Part shown: positions 43,453 to 51,536 of the stretch, piece by piece
Layout: every line of letters starts with the position of its first letter
Position numbering within the stretch: the stretch's first letter is position 1
From: an uncultured Veillonellaceae bacterium
Lineage (GTDB): Bacteria > Bacillota > Negativicutes > Selenomonadales > Selenomonadaceae
Length of the DNA: 57,966 nt
Reading direction: 5' to 3'
Assembly: GCA_900314825.1 (NCBI GenBank)
Contig: OMWS01000010.1
Span: 1-57,966, forward strand
Made by a program: the position numbers and the translations under genes
Notes under the pieces: model-generated
The model's database searches: none
What the model saw: only the letters and a program-made list of their open reading frames with translations
Told to the model about the DNA's origin: nothing

Positions 43453-45576
43453 TTGACGAAGAACGCTTACAAGAGACTGGCGGCGGCCATCGCGCTCGCT
43501 ACGAGTGTTGCTGCTGTTCCTGGCATGACATATGCTGCCGAAGCGGACGACGCTAATGGCGTCGCGCAAGCGCTCGGCGCAGAGGCTGGCGAGGCGCAAC
43601 CGGCAACGGAGCCAGCGGCTGCAGATGATGCCGTGACGGAAGATGCTGCAACGCAGGAAGAAGGCGGCGAAGCGCCGGACGCATCTGTGACGCCGATGGA
43701 AGAAACTGCTGCGGCGGGAGCGGAATCTGCTGTGCCCGCAGAGACATCCGCAACGCCGGGGGCGGAAGCCTCCACGTCGGCAGCGGAAGAAACGGCTGCC
43801 ATCGAGTCGGAGGCGACGGCCTCGTCGCTCGCGGCTGGGGCGAAGAGCACGACGGAAGAAGTCAGCGACCGTGCGCGCGAGTGGGCGAAACTGCGCCCGA
43901 CGGAAGCGCAGATCGAGGCGTACAAAAAACAGCACGAAGGAAAGACCATCGTCGATGTCGTCTTTGACGGCGCGACGGACACGACAGCGGAGACGGCGAA
44001 AAGCGCCATCCACATGCGCACGGGCGATCTTTACACGTCGAAAGGCCTCGATGCCGACCTCGACGCGCTGATCGCGACAGGCTATTACTATGATATTTTC
44101 CCGTCGTTCGAGGCCGTGCCCGAGGGCGTTGTGCTCACGTATCACGTGCTCGAGAATCCGATCCTCAAAAGCGTCGCCATCACGGGCAACACGGTCGAGA
44201 CGACAGAAGACCTCACGAGCCTCGTCACGCTCGAGCCCGGAAAGATGCTGAACAGCGTCACGCTCAAGCGCAATGTCCAGGCCATCCAGGAGAAATACCG
44301 CGAGGACGGCTACATCCTCGCGAAGATCACAGACCTCAACATCGACAAGGACGGCAACCTCACGATCAAGATCAACGAGGGCAAGATCGAGTCGTTCAAG
44401 GTCAAGGGCAACGAGAAGACGAAAGACTACGTCATCCTGCGCGAGATGCGCCAGAAGCCCGGCGAGCCTTTCAATGCGAAAAAGACGCAGCGCAGCTGGC
44501 AGCGCGTGAACAACCTCGGCTTCTTCGAGGAAGTCACGCCGAAAGTCCTGCCGGGCGTCGAACCGAATGCCGTCGTCGTCGAGTGGAATGTCAAAGAGCG
44601 CCGTACGGGCACGTTCAGCGTCGGCGCGGGCTATTCGAGCCAGGACGGCGTCATCGGCATGATCGCCGTCGGCGACACGAATTTCCGCGGCACGGGCGAC
44701 GCCGTGAACCTCACGTACGAGTTCAGTGGCGACGACACGGATTCGCACGGCTACAGCTTCTCGTACCGCCGTCCGTGGCTCGATGCGAAGCAGACGACGG
44801 GCACGTTCCGCATCTACAACCGCACGTACGAGTACGATGACTATGATGAAAATGGCGACCATATCGAATCGTATATGCGCCATTACTCCGGCGGCGAGAT
44901 CACACTCGGCCGTCCGATCAGCGAATACTCAACGAACTACATCACGCTCCGCAACCGCAAGGACCAGTACGTCAAGCAGACGGAAGTCGGCAATTTGAAT
45001 GGCCATGGCTCCGGGGCCGTGCATAAACAGTGGGAAGCGGACAACTTCGGCACGACGCGCGCCATCATCCTCCAACATGTCACGGATACGCGCGACAACG
45101 TCTATTTCCCGACAATGGGTGGCCGCGTCGCGCTGACGGGCGAGCTCGGTGGCTTCGGCGGCGACTTCAGCTACCGCAAGGCCGACATCGAGGACCAGCG
45201 CTATTTCAAAGCGGGCAAAAACCAGGTCTGGGCGCTCCGTGGCCAGTATGGCTGGAGCGACGGCGATATCTCAGAGTACGCGCGCTTCAAAGTCGGCGGT
45301 CAGGACAGCCTGCGCGGCTATCGTGACGACCAGTTCCGCGGGCGCCATATGGCCCTCGCCACGCTCGAGTATCGTTTCCCGATTGTCAGCAAGGTGCAGG
45401 GCGCGGTCTTCACGGACTGGGGCGGCGCTTGGCAGGATGGCCTCTGGCCAGACGAGATTCACGGCAGCATCGGTATCGGCATGTCGCTCGTGACGCCTTT
45501 AGGCCCCGTCCGCCTCGACTACGGCCGCGGCGACGACGGCGGCCGCGTGCACTTCTCGGTCGGAGGAACGTTCTGA
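43453..45576 (+). CDS. bamA: outer-membrane assembly factor BamA (Omp85) with acidic N-terminal extension
   Basis: 707 aa from a TTG at 43453, 9 bases after AGGAGG. A signal peptide ends around TYAAEA. Residues ~30-150 are a low-complexity Ala/Glu/Thr region absent from E. coli BamA. Three POTRA domains follow (~163-235, 236-310 starting ILKSVAITGNTVE, 311-385 starting ESFKVKGNEKT) instead of five. The barrel has GGQDSLRGYRDDQFRG, the strand-turn motif of Omp85 loop 6, and ends VHFSVGGTF. It inserts beta-barrel proteins into the outer membrane. Confidence 0.95.
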   Translation: MTKNAYKRLAAAIALATSVAAVPGMTYAAEADDANGVAQALGAEAGEAQPATEPAAADDAVTEDAATQEEGGEAPDASVTPMEETAAAGAESAVPAETSATPGAEASTSAAEETAAIESEATASSLAAGAKSTTEEVSDRAREWAKLRPTEAQIEAYKKQHEGKTIVDVVFDGATDTTAETAKSAIHMRTGDLYTSKGLDADLDALIATGYYYDIFPSFEAVPEGVVLTYHVLENPILKSVAITGNTVETTEDLTSLVTLEPGKMLNSVTLKRNVQAIQEKYREDGYILAKITDLNIDKDGNLTIKINEGKIESFKVKGNEKTKDYVILREMRQKPGEPFNAKKTQRSWQRVNNLGFFEEVTPKVLPGVEPNAVVVEWNVKERRTGTFSVGAGYSSQDGVIGMIAVGDTNFRGTGDAVNLTYEFSGDDTDSHGYSFSYRRPWLDAKQTTGTFRIYNRTYEYDDYDENGDHIESYMRHYSGGEITLGRPISEYSTNYITLRNRKDQYVKQTEVGNLNGHGSGAVHKQWEADNFGTTRAIILQHVTDTRDNVYFPTMGGRVALTGELGGFGGDFSYRKADIEDQRYFKAGKNQVWALRGQYGWSDGDISEYARFKVGGQDSLRGYRDDQFRGRHMALATLEYRFPIVSKVQGAVFTDWGGAWQDGLWPDEIHGSIGIGMSLVTPLGPVRLDYGRGDDGGRVHFSVGGTF

Positions 45577-45640
45577 CCCACAACCTTAGGTTTATTCTTA
45601 GAGCAATGTCATTATGAGAATTGTGGGACGTGGTCTTAAA

Positions 45641-45845
45641 GCCTCCCCCTTTGGGGGAGGTGGCCCCGAAGGGGTCGGATAAGCAGACTCTTGGCGCTTT
45701 AGCGCCTAGAGATCGCTTATGCCGCTTGCGGCGGAGGGTAATGGCCTACGTCGATTCTCTATCCTTTCGATAGAATCGTGAATCTTGTAACGGCGTTACC
45801 CTCTCCGCCTCGCATGCGCTCGGCACCTCCCCCAGAGTGGGAGGC
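45641..45845. repeat. composite palindromic repeat, copy 9 (with accessory module)
   Basis: Left arm GCCTCCCCCTTTGGGGGAGG, then the accessory palindrome (GGATAAGCAGACTC, GGCGCTTTAGCGCC, GATCGCTTATGCCG), a core with CTATCCTTTCGATAG, and the right arm ACCCTCTCCGCC to the GAGGC end. The accessory module is inserted in the left arm here, but in the right arm in copy 2. Confidence 0.9.
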
Positions 45846-45871
45846 TGGAGTTTGAGGGGCTGTGTCTATGC

Positions 45872-47167
45872 ATGATTAAGAAATTTCTCGTTTTTTTGTT
45901 TTTTTTTGTTGCTCCCTTGTGTTTCTGTGTTACAACAGAAGCCTCTAACCGTATTACATCCGTTCAAGCAACCGTCACATCATCAAGTGCAGTCCCCGCA
46001 CCTGTCGCTGCCCGCATGTCCTCAAGCATCGACGCGATTGCCGAACAGCTCTTGCTCGGCAAATCCGCTGCGATGAGCGCAGGCGATGCGGCAAAGCAAG
46101 CCGCGATCATCCAGGAAGTCTTTGACAAGGTGCTCGTCGGCTATACGGTCATGGGCGTGACGGTGACGCCCGGCGAGACGGCAAACGTCGCAGTCACGCT
46201 CGCGCCGTGGAATGACCGCGTCGAGCGTGTCGCCGTCACGGTGAACGTCGATGGCATGGCGCCTGAAGTCGAGGCGCTCGTGCGGCAAGATCTCGCGGGC
46301 GTCGAGCAGGTCTTTGACCGGGCGCTCCTCGGCCTCCCTATCGCGGCGGCCGACTGGACGAATGGCGTGTTGAAGCGCGAGGTCAATGCGTACCTTGATG
46401 CGCATCTGCCCGAGTTCCGTGCGGACTTCGATGTCACGGCCGACACGGACGCGCGCGTGACGCTCACCGTCTATCCGCGCCTGCCCGTCGTGCGCACGGT
46501 CGATCTCTCCGTGCGCTCCGATACCATGCCAAACGTGATGCTCCTGACGCATCGCGAGCTCATGAAGGACAAGGCAGATCTGCTCGTCGGCGTGCCGGTC
46601 GCGTTTACCGAGCGCCATCGCGCCGCGTTCGAGCAGCTGCTAGCGGGCGCCGTTGACCAGCAATCCGACTTTCGTGCGCTCCGCATGAAGACCGAGGTCG
46701 CGATCACGACGGGCGAGCGGGCATCGGTCATGGCGCGCTCCGACTCCGACCGCTATCGCCTGCGCCTCATGGGCTGGCTCGATGTCGGACGCAGCGAGAG
46801 CAGGGTGCATAGCAACGAAGACGATCTCGTCGGGCAGCTGCACGCGGGTGTGCGTCTTGATGCGGTCGACGAACTCTATACGAAGCTTGAAGTCGCGCCG
46901 CAAAATGTCGATTGGCGGTTCCAGCTCGGTTGGCGGCACGACCTCGGCTGGGGCACGGCGGCCAGCCTCCGCTATGATTTCAAAGACGGCCGCCCCATCT
47001 ACGATTTTGATTGGCGCATCGCGCCGGACTGGAGCGCGCGCTATGAATACCGCCCGGCCGACAGCCGCGGCGAAGGGGCGCTCCGCTATCGTCTGCACGA
47101 TTTTTTGAGCCTCGAATACGCTGTCGATTCCGAAGACAGCTGGCTGCGCGTCATCGGCTTTTTCTGA
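45872..47167 (+). CDS. putative outer-membrane beta-barrel protein of unknown family
   Basis: 431 aa. A signal peptide (FLVFLFFFVAPLCFCVTTEA) is followed by a ~250-residue periplasmic part with two alpha/beta repeats (VGYTVMGVTVTPGETANVAVTLAPWNDRVERVAVTVNVDG; then VTLTVYPRLPVVRTVDLSVRSD) that look POTRA-like. The last ~145 residues alternate as amphipathic strands (YRLRLMGWLDVGRSE, WRFQLGWRHDLGWGTAASLRYDF, WSARYEYRP, YRLHDFLSLEYAV) and end in aromatic FF, a Bam-recognition-type end. The barrel is short, about eight strands. No family is recognised; its place after bamA suggests envelope assembly. Start chosen at the second of two overlapping ATGs, the first being blocked by an early stop. Confidence 0.65.
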   Translation: MIKKFLVFLFFFVAPLCFCVTTEASNRITSVQATVTSSSAVPAPVAARMSSSIDAIAEQLLLGKSAAMSAGDAAKQAAIIQEVFDKVLVGYTVMGVTVTPGETANVAVTLAPWNDRVERVAVTVNVDGMAPEVEALVRQDLAGVEQVFDRALLGLPIAAADWTNGVLKREVNAYLDAHLPEFRADFDVTADTDARVTLTVYPRLPVVRTVDLSVRSDTMPNVMLLTHRELMKDKADLLVGVPVAFTERHRAAFEQLLAGAVDQQSDFRALRMKTEVAITTGERASVMARSDSDRYRLRLMGWLDVGRSESRVHSNEDDLVGQLHAGVRLDAVDELYTKLEVAPQNVDWRFQLGWRHDLGWGTAASLRYDFKDGRPIYDFDWRIAPDWSARYEYRPADSRGEGALRYRLHDFLSLEYAVDSEDSWLRVIGFF

Positions 47168-47222
47168 TGGCGCACCGCCCGTGGGACACCGTCCAAAATT
47201 TGCACATTGTCAGGAAAATTCC

Positions 47223-47251
47223 TTGAATCCATTTTCCGACTTTGCTATAAT
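47223..47251 (+). promoter_or_regulatory. sigmaA promoter of the ompH-lpxD-lpxL group
   Basis: TTGAAT at 47223-47228, 17-base spacer, TATAAT at 47246-47251, about 68 bases before the first OmpH-type gene. It is the best consensus promoter in the window apart from hrcA. Confidence 0.85.
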
Positions 47252-47319
47252 GAGACAGGTTTCAAAACGTCTCACATGATCCCATCATCACCAACCCAAT
47301 CAGGGAAAGGAAGAACATC

Positions 47320-47787
47320 ATGATCACATTCCAGAAAAAATCCGTCAAGATCATCAGCGTCCTCATCGCGCTCGTCTTCGTCGGTTCCGTCGTCGCCCTC
47401 GCACTCACGCAGTTCGGCTCCGGCATGGCTTCCGCCGCCGGCAACAGCAACGTCGGCACGGTCGACTACCGCCAGGTCATGAGCCAGCATCCGCAGCTCC
47501 AGAGCGCGAACAGCGAGCTCCAGCAGGCCGTGCAGGACGCACAGAAAGAGTTCGAAGAGAAATCTGCAAATATGAGCGACCAGGAGAAATCCGACTACTA
47601 TCAGCAGACGCAGCAGCGCCTCCAGCAGAAGCAGCAGGAGCTCCTCGAGCCGATCCAGAAATCCGTCGAGGATGCTGTGAAGTCCGTCGCTGACGCGAAG
47701 GGCCTGACGGTCGTCATCGACAAGAACGCCGTTGTCTATGGCGGCACGGACATCACGCAGGATGTCGTGAAGAAAGTCACGAAATAA
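47320..47787 (+). CDS. OmpH/Skp family protein 1
   Basis: 155 aa. N-terminal signal or anchor (KIISVLIALVFVGSVVALAL), then VGTVDYRQVMSQHPQLQSANSELQ, the OmpH/Skp start, a long coiled coil (ELQQAVQDAQKEFEEKSANM... QQRLQQKQQELLEPI), and the closing VADAKGLTVVIDKNAVVYGGTDITQDV. Skp trimers cage unfolded outer-membrane proteins in the periplasm. The gene begins a run of three OmpH-like genes before lpxD. Confidence 0.9.
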   Translation: MITFQKKSVKIISVLIALVFVGSVVALALTQFGSGMASAAGNSNVGTVDYRQVMSQHPQLQSANSELQQAVQDAQKEFEEKSANMSDQEKSDYYQQTQQRLQQKQQELLEPIQKSVEDAVKSVADAKGLTVVIDKNAVVYGGTDITQDVVKKVTK

Positions 47788-47811
47788 GACATCGCAACGC
47801 GAATGAAACAA

Positions 47812-47853
47812 GAAAGATACCGAGCCATCTGATGCGCTCGGTATCTTTCTGAA
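47812..47853 (+). terminator. hairpin between the first and second OmpH-type genes
   Basis: AGATACCGAG pairs with CTCGGTATCT, followed by TTCTGAAT. The T tract is short, so it may only partly terminate, raising the first gene's level over the rest. Confidence 0.65.
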
Positions 47854-47867
47854 TAGGGGGAATTTCC

Positions 47868-49016
47868 ATGGCCGACGAAAAGCAGGACAACGCCTCCGGC
47901 GCGCCGGCCGGGGACGCGACCCTTGAAAAGCGCTCGCATCGGACGCGGTACATTGTCATTGGTATCGCTGTCTGCCTCATCGTCCTCTGCTGCGGCGCAT
48001 TGCTCATGCGCGGGATTTTGAACCGCAACACACCGCAGGCGACGAAAACCGTGGAAAGCACGACGGGCGTCGTCCGCCTCCAGGAGCTCGTGCAGGCGCA
48101 TCCGGAGTACGAAAAACTCCAGAAGCTCATGGCTGGGCGCGAAGAACTCAAGCAAAACTTGAAACAAAGCCTTGATGTTCCATTGGCCGTCCAGCCGCCG
48201 AACGTTGATGCGAAGCCTTTTGACGACTCCGTCTGGCAGAAAAATGCGCAAGACGTCATCGGCCGCCGCTTTGAGCTCGAGCGTGCGCAGAAAAAAGCCG
48301 CCGCCGACTACAAGGCGGCAACGGAGGCGGACTACAAGGCGCAGAGCAACGCAATCAACGAGGAATACCTCAACGCCATCCTCAACATCAAGCTCAAGCT
48401 CGACAACCGCGAGGCTATGCGCCTCACGGACGACGTGATCGCGAAGCTGAACGCCGACCTCGACGAGCTCGAAGCCGAACGCGGCGGACGGCAGATCGCG
48501 CTGTATCGGGAGTGGCAGCAGGAAATCGAAGCCTACGCTGCGCAGTCCGTCGCGAAGAAATTTGCCGCGAGCCATGACGACATGGAGCGGCTGAAACAGC
48601 AGCGCGAAGCCGAGGCTGCAAAAGCGCAGTCCGAGGCGCAGCAGCGTGACATCGCCGCCATCACGGAGCGCATGAATGCGTCCGCGGCGCGGCAGCAACA
48701 AGCCATCGCGACGCAGACCATGCTCCACGAGAACGAGCAGCAGATCCTCGCGCTCGAGTCGAAGATCCTGAACGACATCGCGAGCAAGGCTGCGAAGGTC
48801 GCGATCCTCCATCATTTCACGCTCATCGTCTGCGATCCGGCGCGCAGCCTCACGTCGCTCCTGCCGGACGGCTTGCGTCCTGCGCCCGGCCCTGACGTGC
48901 CGGAGAAGTACGTCAAGACCGTCAGCGTGGGCGCGACGGATGTCACGGACGAGGTCAAAGACGAGCTCGCGAGCGACCCGCCAGCGGCAGTAGATGGCAC
49001 TGACAACAACGATTGA
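47868..49016 (+). CDS. OmpH-like protein 2, long membrane-anchored coiled-coil form
   Basis: 382 aa behind GGGGGGAA. The polar N-terminus is followed by a membrane helix (YIVIGIAVCLIVLCCGALLM, ~28-47). VVRLQELVQAHPEYEKLQKLM recalls the Skp start motif. The ~60-300 region is strongly charged coiled coil rich in Ala/Glu/Gln. The end VKTVSVGATDVTDEVKDEL recalls the Skp C-terminal strand. It is twice Skp size and not obviously cleaved, so it may be an inner-membrane-anchored Skp relative. Placement between two OmpH genes supports this; the function is inference. Confidence 0.7.
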   Translation: MADEKQDNASGAPAGDATLEKRSHRTRYIVIGIAVCLIVLCCGALLMRGILNRNTPQATKTVESTTGVVRLQELVQAHPEYEKLQKLMAGREELKQNLKQSLDVPLAVQPPNVDAKPFDDSVWQKNAQDVIGRRFELERAQKKAAADYKAATEADYKAQSNAINEEYLNAILNIKLKLDNREAMRLTDDVIAKLNADLDELEAERGGRQIALYREWQQEIEAYAAQSVAKKFAASHDDMERLKQQREAEAAKAQSEAQQRDIAAITERMNASAARQQQAIATQTMLHENEQQILALESKILNDIASKAAKVAILHHFTLIVCDPARSLTSLLPDGLRPAPGPDVPEKYVKTVSVGATDVTDEVKDELASDPPAAVDGTDNND

Positions 49017-49055
49017 TATCGATTCCTTACAATAGAAAGAAGAGAACCCATCACC

Positions 49056-49496
49056 ATGAAATTCACGAAGAAATCCACCGTGCTCATCGCTTGCGCCTTT
49101 GCGGCGACGCTCGTCATGTCCGGCTGCGGCAAGACGCAGATTGGCTACATCGACGGTGACCGCATCATGAAGGAAGCGCCGCAGATCACGAGCCTCGTCG
49201 AAGAGGGCAACCAGAAGATCACGGAAGCCCAGGACGAAGCGACGAAAGACCTCAATGAGAAGCGCGGCACGATGAGCGACGAGGACTTCCAGAAAGCGCA
49301 GCAGGATGCCCAGCGCAAGATCGCCGGCATCAACCAGTCGTACAGCATCCAGCTGAAGCAGAAGCTTGACACGGCGCTTGCCGACGTCGCGAAAGAGAAA
49401 AAACTCGATGCCATCGTCGACAACCAGCAGATGCAGAAAGTCGTCGTCGAAGGCGGCATCGACGTCACGGATGAAGCCATCCAGAAATTGCAGTAA
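49056..49496 (+). CDS. OmpH/Skp family lipoprotein 3
   Basis: 146 aa. The signal peptide ends in a lipobox (LVMSGC), so it is probably a lipoprotein. IGYIDGDRIMKEAPQITSLVE is the OmpH start; a coiled coil follows (QKITEAQDEATKDLNEKR, AQQDAQRKIAGINQSYSIQLKQKL). KKLDAIVDNQQMQKVVVEGGIDVTDEAI closes the domain as in Skp. It would be a lipid-anchored chaperone next to lpxD. Confidence 0.88.
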   Translation: MKFTKKSTVLIACAFAATLVMSGCGKTQIGYIDGDRIMKEAPQITSLVEEGNQKITEAQDEATKDLNEKRGTMSDEDFQKAQQDAQRKIAGINQSYSIQLKQKLDTALADVAKEKKLDAIVDNQQMQKVVVEGGIDVTDEAIQKLQ

Positions 49497-49517
49497 TCGG
49501 AAAAAGAGGGGAACGGC

Positions 49518-50543
49518 ATGAAGAAGACGCTGAAAGAGATCGCCGCCATCGTCGGCGGGCGCATCGAGGGGGACGAGGCCATCGTCATCTCCGGCCTCGA
49601 CAATATCGAAGGCGCGGGCGAGCACGAGCTCACGTTCGCCGTCGAGCCGCATATCGAAGAGGCAAAGAAGACGCGTGCGGCAGCCGTCATGCTGCCTGAG
49701 GGCGTGAAAGATTTTCCGAAGCCCGCGCTCTACGTCGATGAGCCGCGCGCGGCATTTGCAAAACTCCTCGAGGTCTTCACGCCGAAGCTCGTCTTCCCGC
49801 AGGGCGTGAGCGAGGAAGCGCATATCGGCAAGGATGTGACGATCGGCAAGGACGTCACGATCCTGCCATTTGCCTGCGTCGATGACCATGCCGTCATCGG
49901 CGACCGCGTCACGCTTTACCCGCACACATACATCGGCCAGTACGCTGAAGTCGGTGACGATACCGTCATCTACTCGAGCGCGACCGTGCGCGAGCATTGC
50001 CGCGTGGGCAAGCGCTGCGTCATCCACAGCTCGGCCGTCATCGGCTCCGATGGTTTTGGCTTCACGACGAAAGACGGCGTGCACACGAAAGTGCCGCAGG
50101 TCGGCAACGTCGTGCTCGAGGATGATGTCGAGATCGGCGCGCACGACGGCATTGACCGCGCAGCCATGGGCTCGACGGTCATCGGGCACGGCACGAAGAT
50201 CGACAACCTCGTCCACATCGGTCACAATTGCAAGATTGGGCCGAACTGCCTCATCGTCGCGCAGACCGGCATCTCCGGCTCGACGACCGTCGGCCACAAC
50301 GTCACGTTCGGCGGCCAGGTCGGCACGGTCGGCCACATCACGATCGGCGCGAACTCCGTCTACGCCGCGCGCTCCGGCATCATCGGCGACATGCCCGAAG
50401 GCCAGTTCTGCGCCGGCTTCCCCGTGCAGAGCCACACGGAATGGCTCCGCATGCAGGCAGCCATGAAGCATCTGCCGGAGATCCGCAAGGAAGTCAAGCG
50501 CCTCTCGAAACTCGCACAGAAGTACGAAAGCGACAAAAAATAA
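49518..50543 (+). CDS. lpxD: UDP-3-O-(3-hydroxyacyl)glucosamine N-acyltransferase LpxD
   Basis: 341 aa. An N-terminal uridine-binding domain (LKEIAAIVGGRIEGDEAIVISGLDNIEGAGEHELTFA) leads to a left-handed beta-helix of hexapeptide repeats (IGKDVTIGKDVTILPFACVDDHAVIGD..., VHIGHNCKIGPNCLIVAQTGISGST). The catalytic His lies in VHIGHNCKIG, and the C-terminal helices are present. It performs the third step of lipid A synthesis, adding the N-linked acyl chain. Together with LpxL it proves LPS production. Confidence 0.97.
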   Translation: MKKTLKEIAAIVGGRIEGDEAIVISGLDNIEGAGEHELTFAVEPHIEEAKKTRAAAVMLPEGVKDFPKPALYVDEPRAAFAKLLEVFTPKLVFPQGVSEEAHIGKDVTIGKDVTILPFACVDDHAVIGDRVTLYPHTYIGQYAEVGDDTVIYSSATVREHCRVGKRCVIHSSAVIGSDGFGFTTKDGVHTKVPQVGNVVLEDDVEIGAHDGIDRAAMGSTVIGHGTKIDNLVHIGHNCKIGPNCLIVAQTGISGSTTVGHNVTFGGQVGTVGHITIGANSVYAARSGIIGDMPEGQFCAGFPVQSHTEWLRMQAAMKHLPEIRKEVKRLSKLAQKYESDKK

Positions 50544-50555
50544 GGAGGCAGGGAC

Positions 50556-51470
50556 ATGGCTGTCTACTACCTCCTGAAGCTCGTGAGTCTCGTCGCCTGC
50601 CTGCTGCCGCGCAAGCTCGCGGACACGATCGGCTGGGGGATCGGCCATCTCGCCTGGCCGCTCGTCACGAAAAAGCGCAAACAGCTCGCCTTCACGCAAG
50701 TCCAAGCGTGTTTGAAATGTGATGACGCGGAAGCCTGGCGCATCGCAAAAGCCTCCGGCGTCCGCTTCGGCCCGATGCTCATGGAAGTCCTGCGCTTTCC
50801 CGTCATCAAGCGGCATGCAAGCGATTACGTGTCCATTCAAGGGCTCGAATACTTGCAGGCCGCGCTGAAGGAAGGCAAGGGCGGCATCATCATGACGGCA
50901 CACAGCGGCAACTGGGAGCTCATGGGCGGCGCGTTCGCCCAAGCCGGCATCCCGCTCGTCGGCGTCGCCGAACAGCAGCGCGACAAGGGCGCGGACCGCT
51001 TCATGATCGAGATGCGCACGCTCATCGGCATGCACATCACGTACAAGAGCGGCGTGCGCGAGATGTTTGACATGATGGCGAAAAACTTTATGATCGGCCT
51101 CATCATGGATCAGGACCCAAGCGTCAAAGACGGCGTGCTCGTCCGCTTCTTCGACCAGGCGACGAACTACCTCACCGGCGCCGCCAGCATGGGCCGCTTC
51201 CGCACCGTCCCGATCTTCCCCGCCTTCATGCACCGCGACGATGCGACCGGCCACCACACCCTCATCGTCTCCCCGCCCATCTACTGCGAGCGCACGAAAG
51301 ACAAACGCGCCGACATCCAGCGCACGACCCAGCAGCTCGCCACGCTCACGGAACAACACATCCGCAAATACCCCGAAGAATGGTTCTGGCTTCACGACCG
51401 CTGGAAATCCGTGCGACGAGGGTACACGAAAGAACAGATTGATGCGTTCATGAATGCATCACGGCAATAA
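50556..51470 (+). CDS. lpxL: lipid A biosynthesis lauroyl/myristoyl acyltransferase (LpxL/HtrB-like)
   Basis: 304 aa behind AAGGAGG. The acyltransferase motif HSGNWE (HX4D/E) occurs in GGIIMTAHSGNWELMGGAFA, and the second block is MIGLIMDQDPSVKDGVLVRFF, followed by TPEEWFWLHDR-type YPEEWFWLHDRWK at the C-terminus. An N-terminal hydrophobic segment anchors it to the inner membrane. It adds a secondary acyl chain to Kdo-lipid A. Last gene of the outer-membrane block; lpxA, lpxC and lpxB do not follow. Confidence 0.93.
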   Translation: MAVYYLLKLVSLVACLLPRKLADTIGWGIGHLAWPLVTKKRKQLAFTQVQACLKCDDAEAWRIAKASGVRFGPMLMEVLRFPVIKRHASDYVSIQGLEYLQAALKEGKGGIIMTAHSGNWELMGGAFAQAGIPLVGVAEQQRDKGADRFMIEMRTLIGMHITYKSGVREMFDMMAKNFMIGLIMDQDPSVKDGVLVRFFDQATNYLTGAASMGRFRTVPIFPAFMHRDDATGHHTLIVSPPIYCERTKDKRADIQRTTQQLATLTEQHIRKYPEEWFWLHDRWKSVRRGYTKEQIDAFMNASRQ

Positions 51471-51473
51471 ACG

Positions 51474-51536
51474 AAGCCGTCGATTTCATATTTTTGCGTA
51501 AAACTGCAAATTTATGAATTCGACGGCTTGTTTTAT
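51474..51536. terminator. bidirectional terminator after lpxL
   Basis: A 17-bp stem (AAGCCGTCGATTTCATA with TATGAATTCGACGGCTT, one mismatch) with a 22-base loop, then GTTTTATT. It serves lpxL and the convergent minus-strand ATPase gene. Confidence 0.8.

Noticed and set aside
47736..51395. A minus-strand open frame of over 1,200 codons opposite the ompH, lpxD and lpxL genes
   Set aside because: It mirrors three recognisable genes on the + strand, has Arg/His/Asp-rich low-complexity composition and no motifs. High GC makes long antisense frames common.
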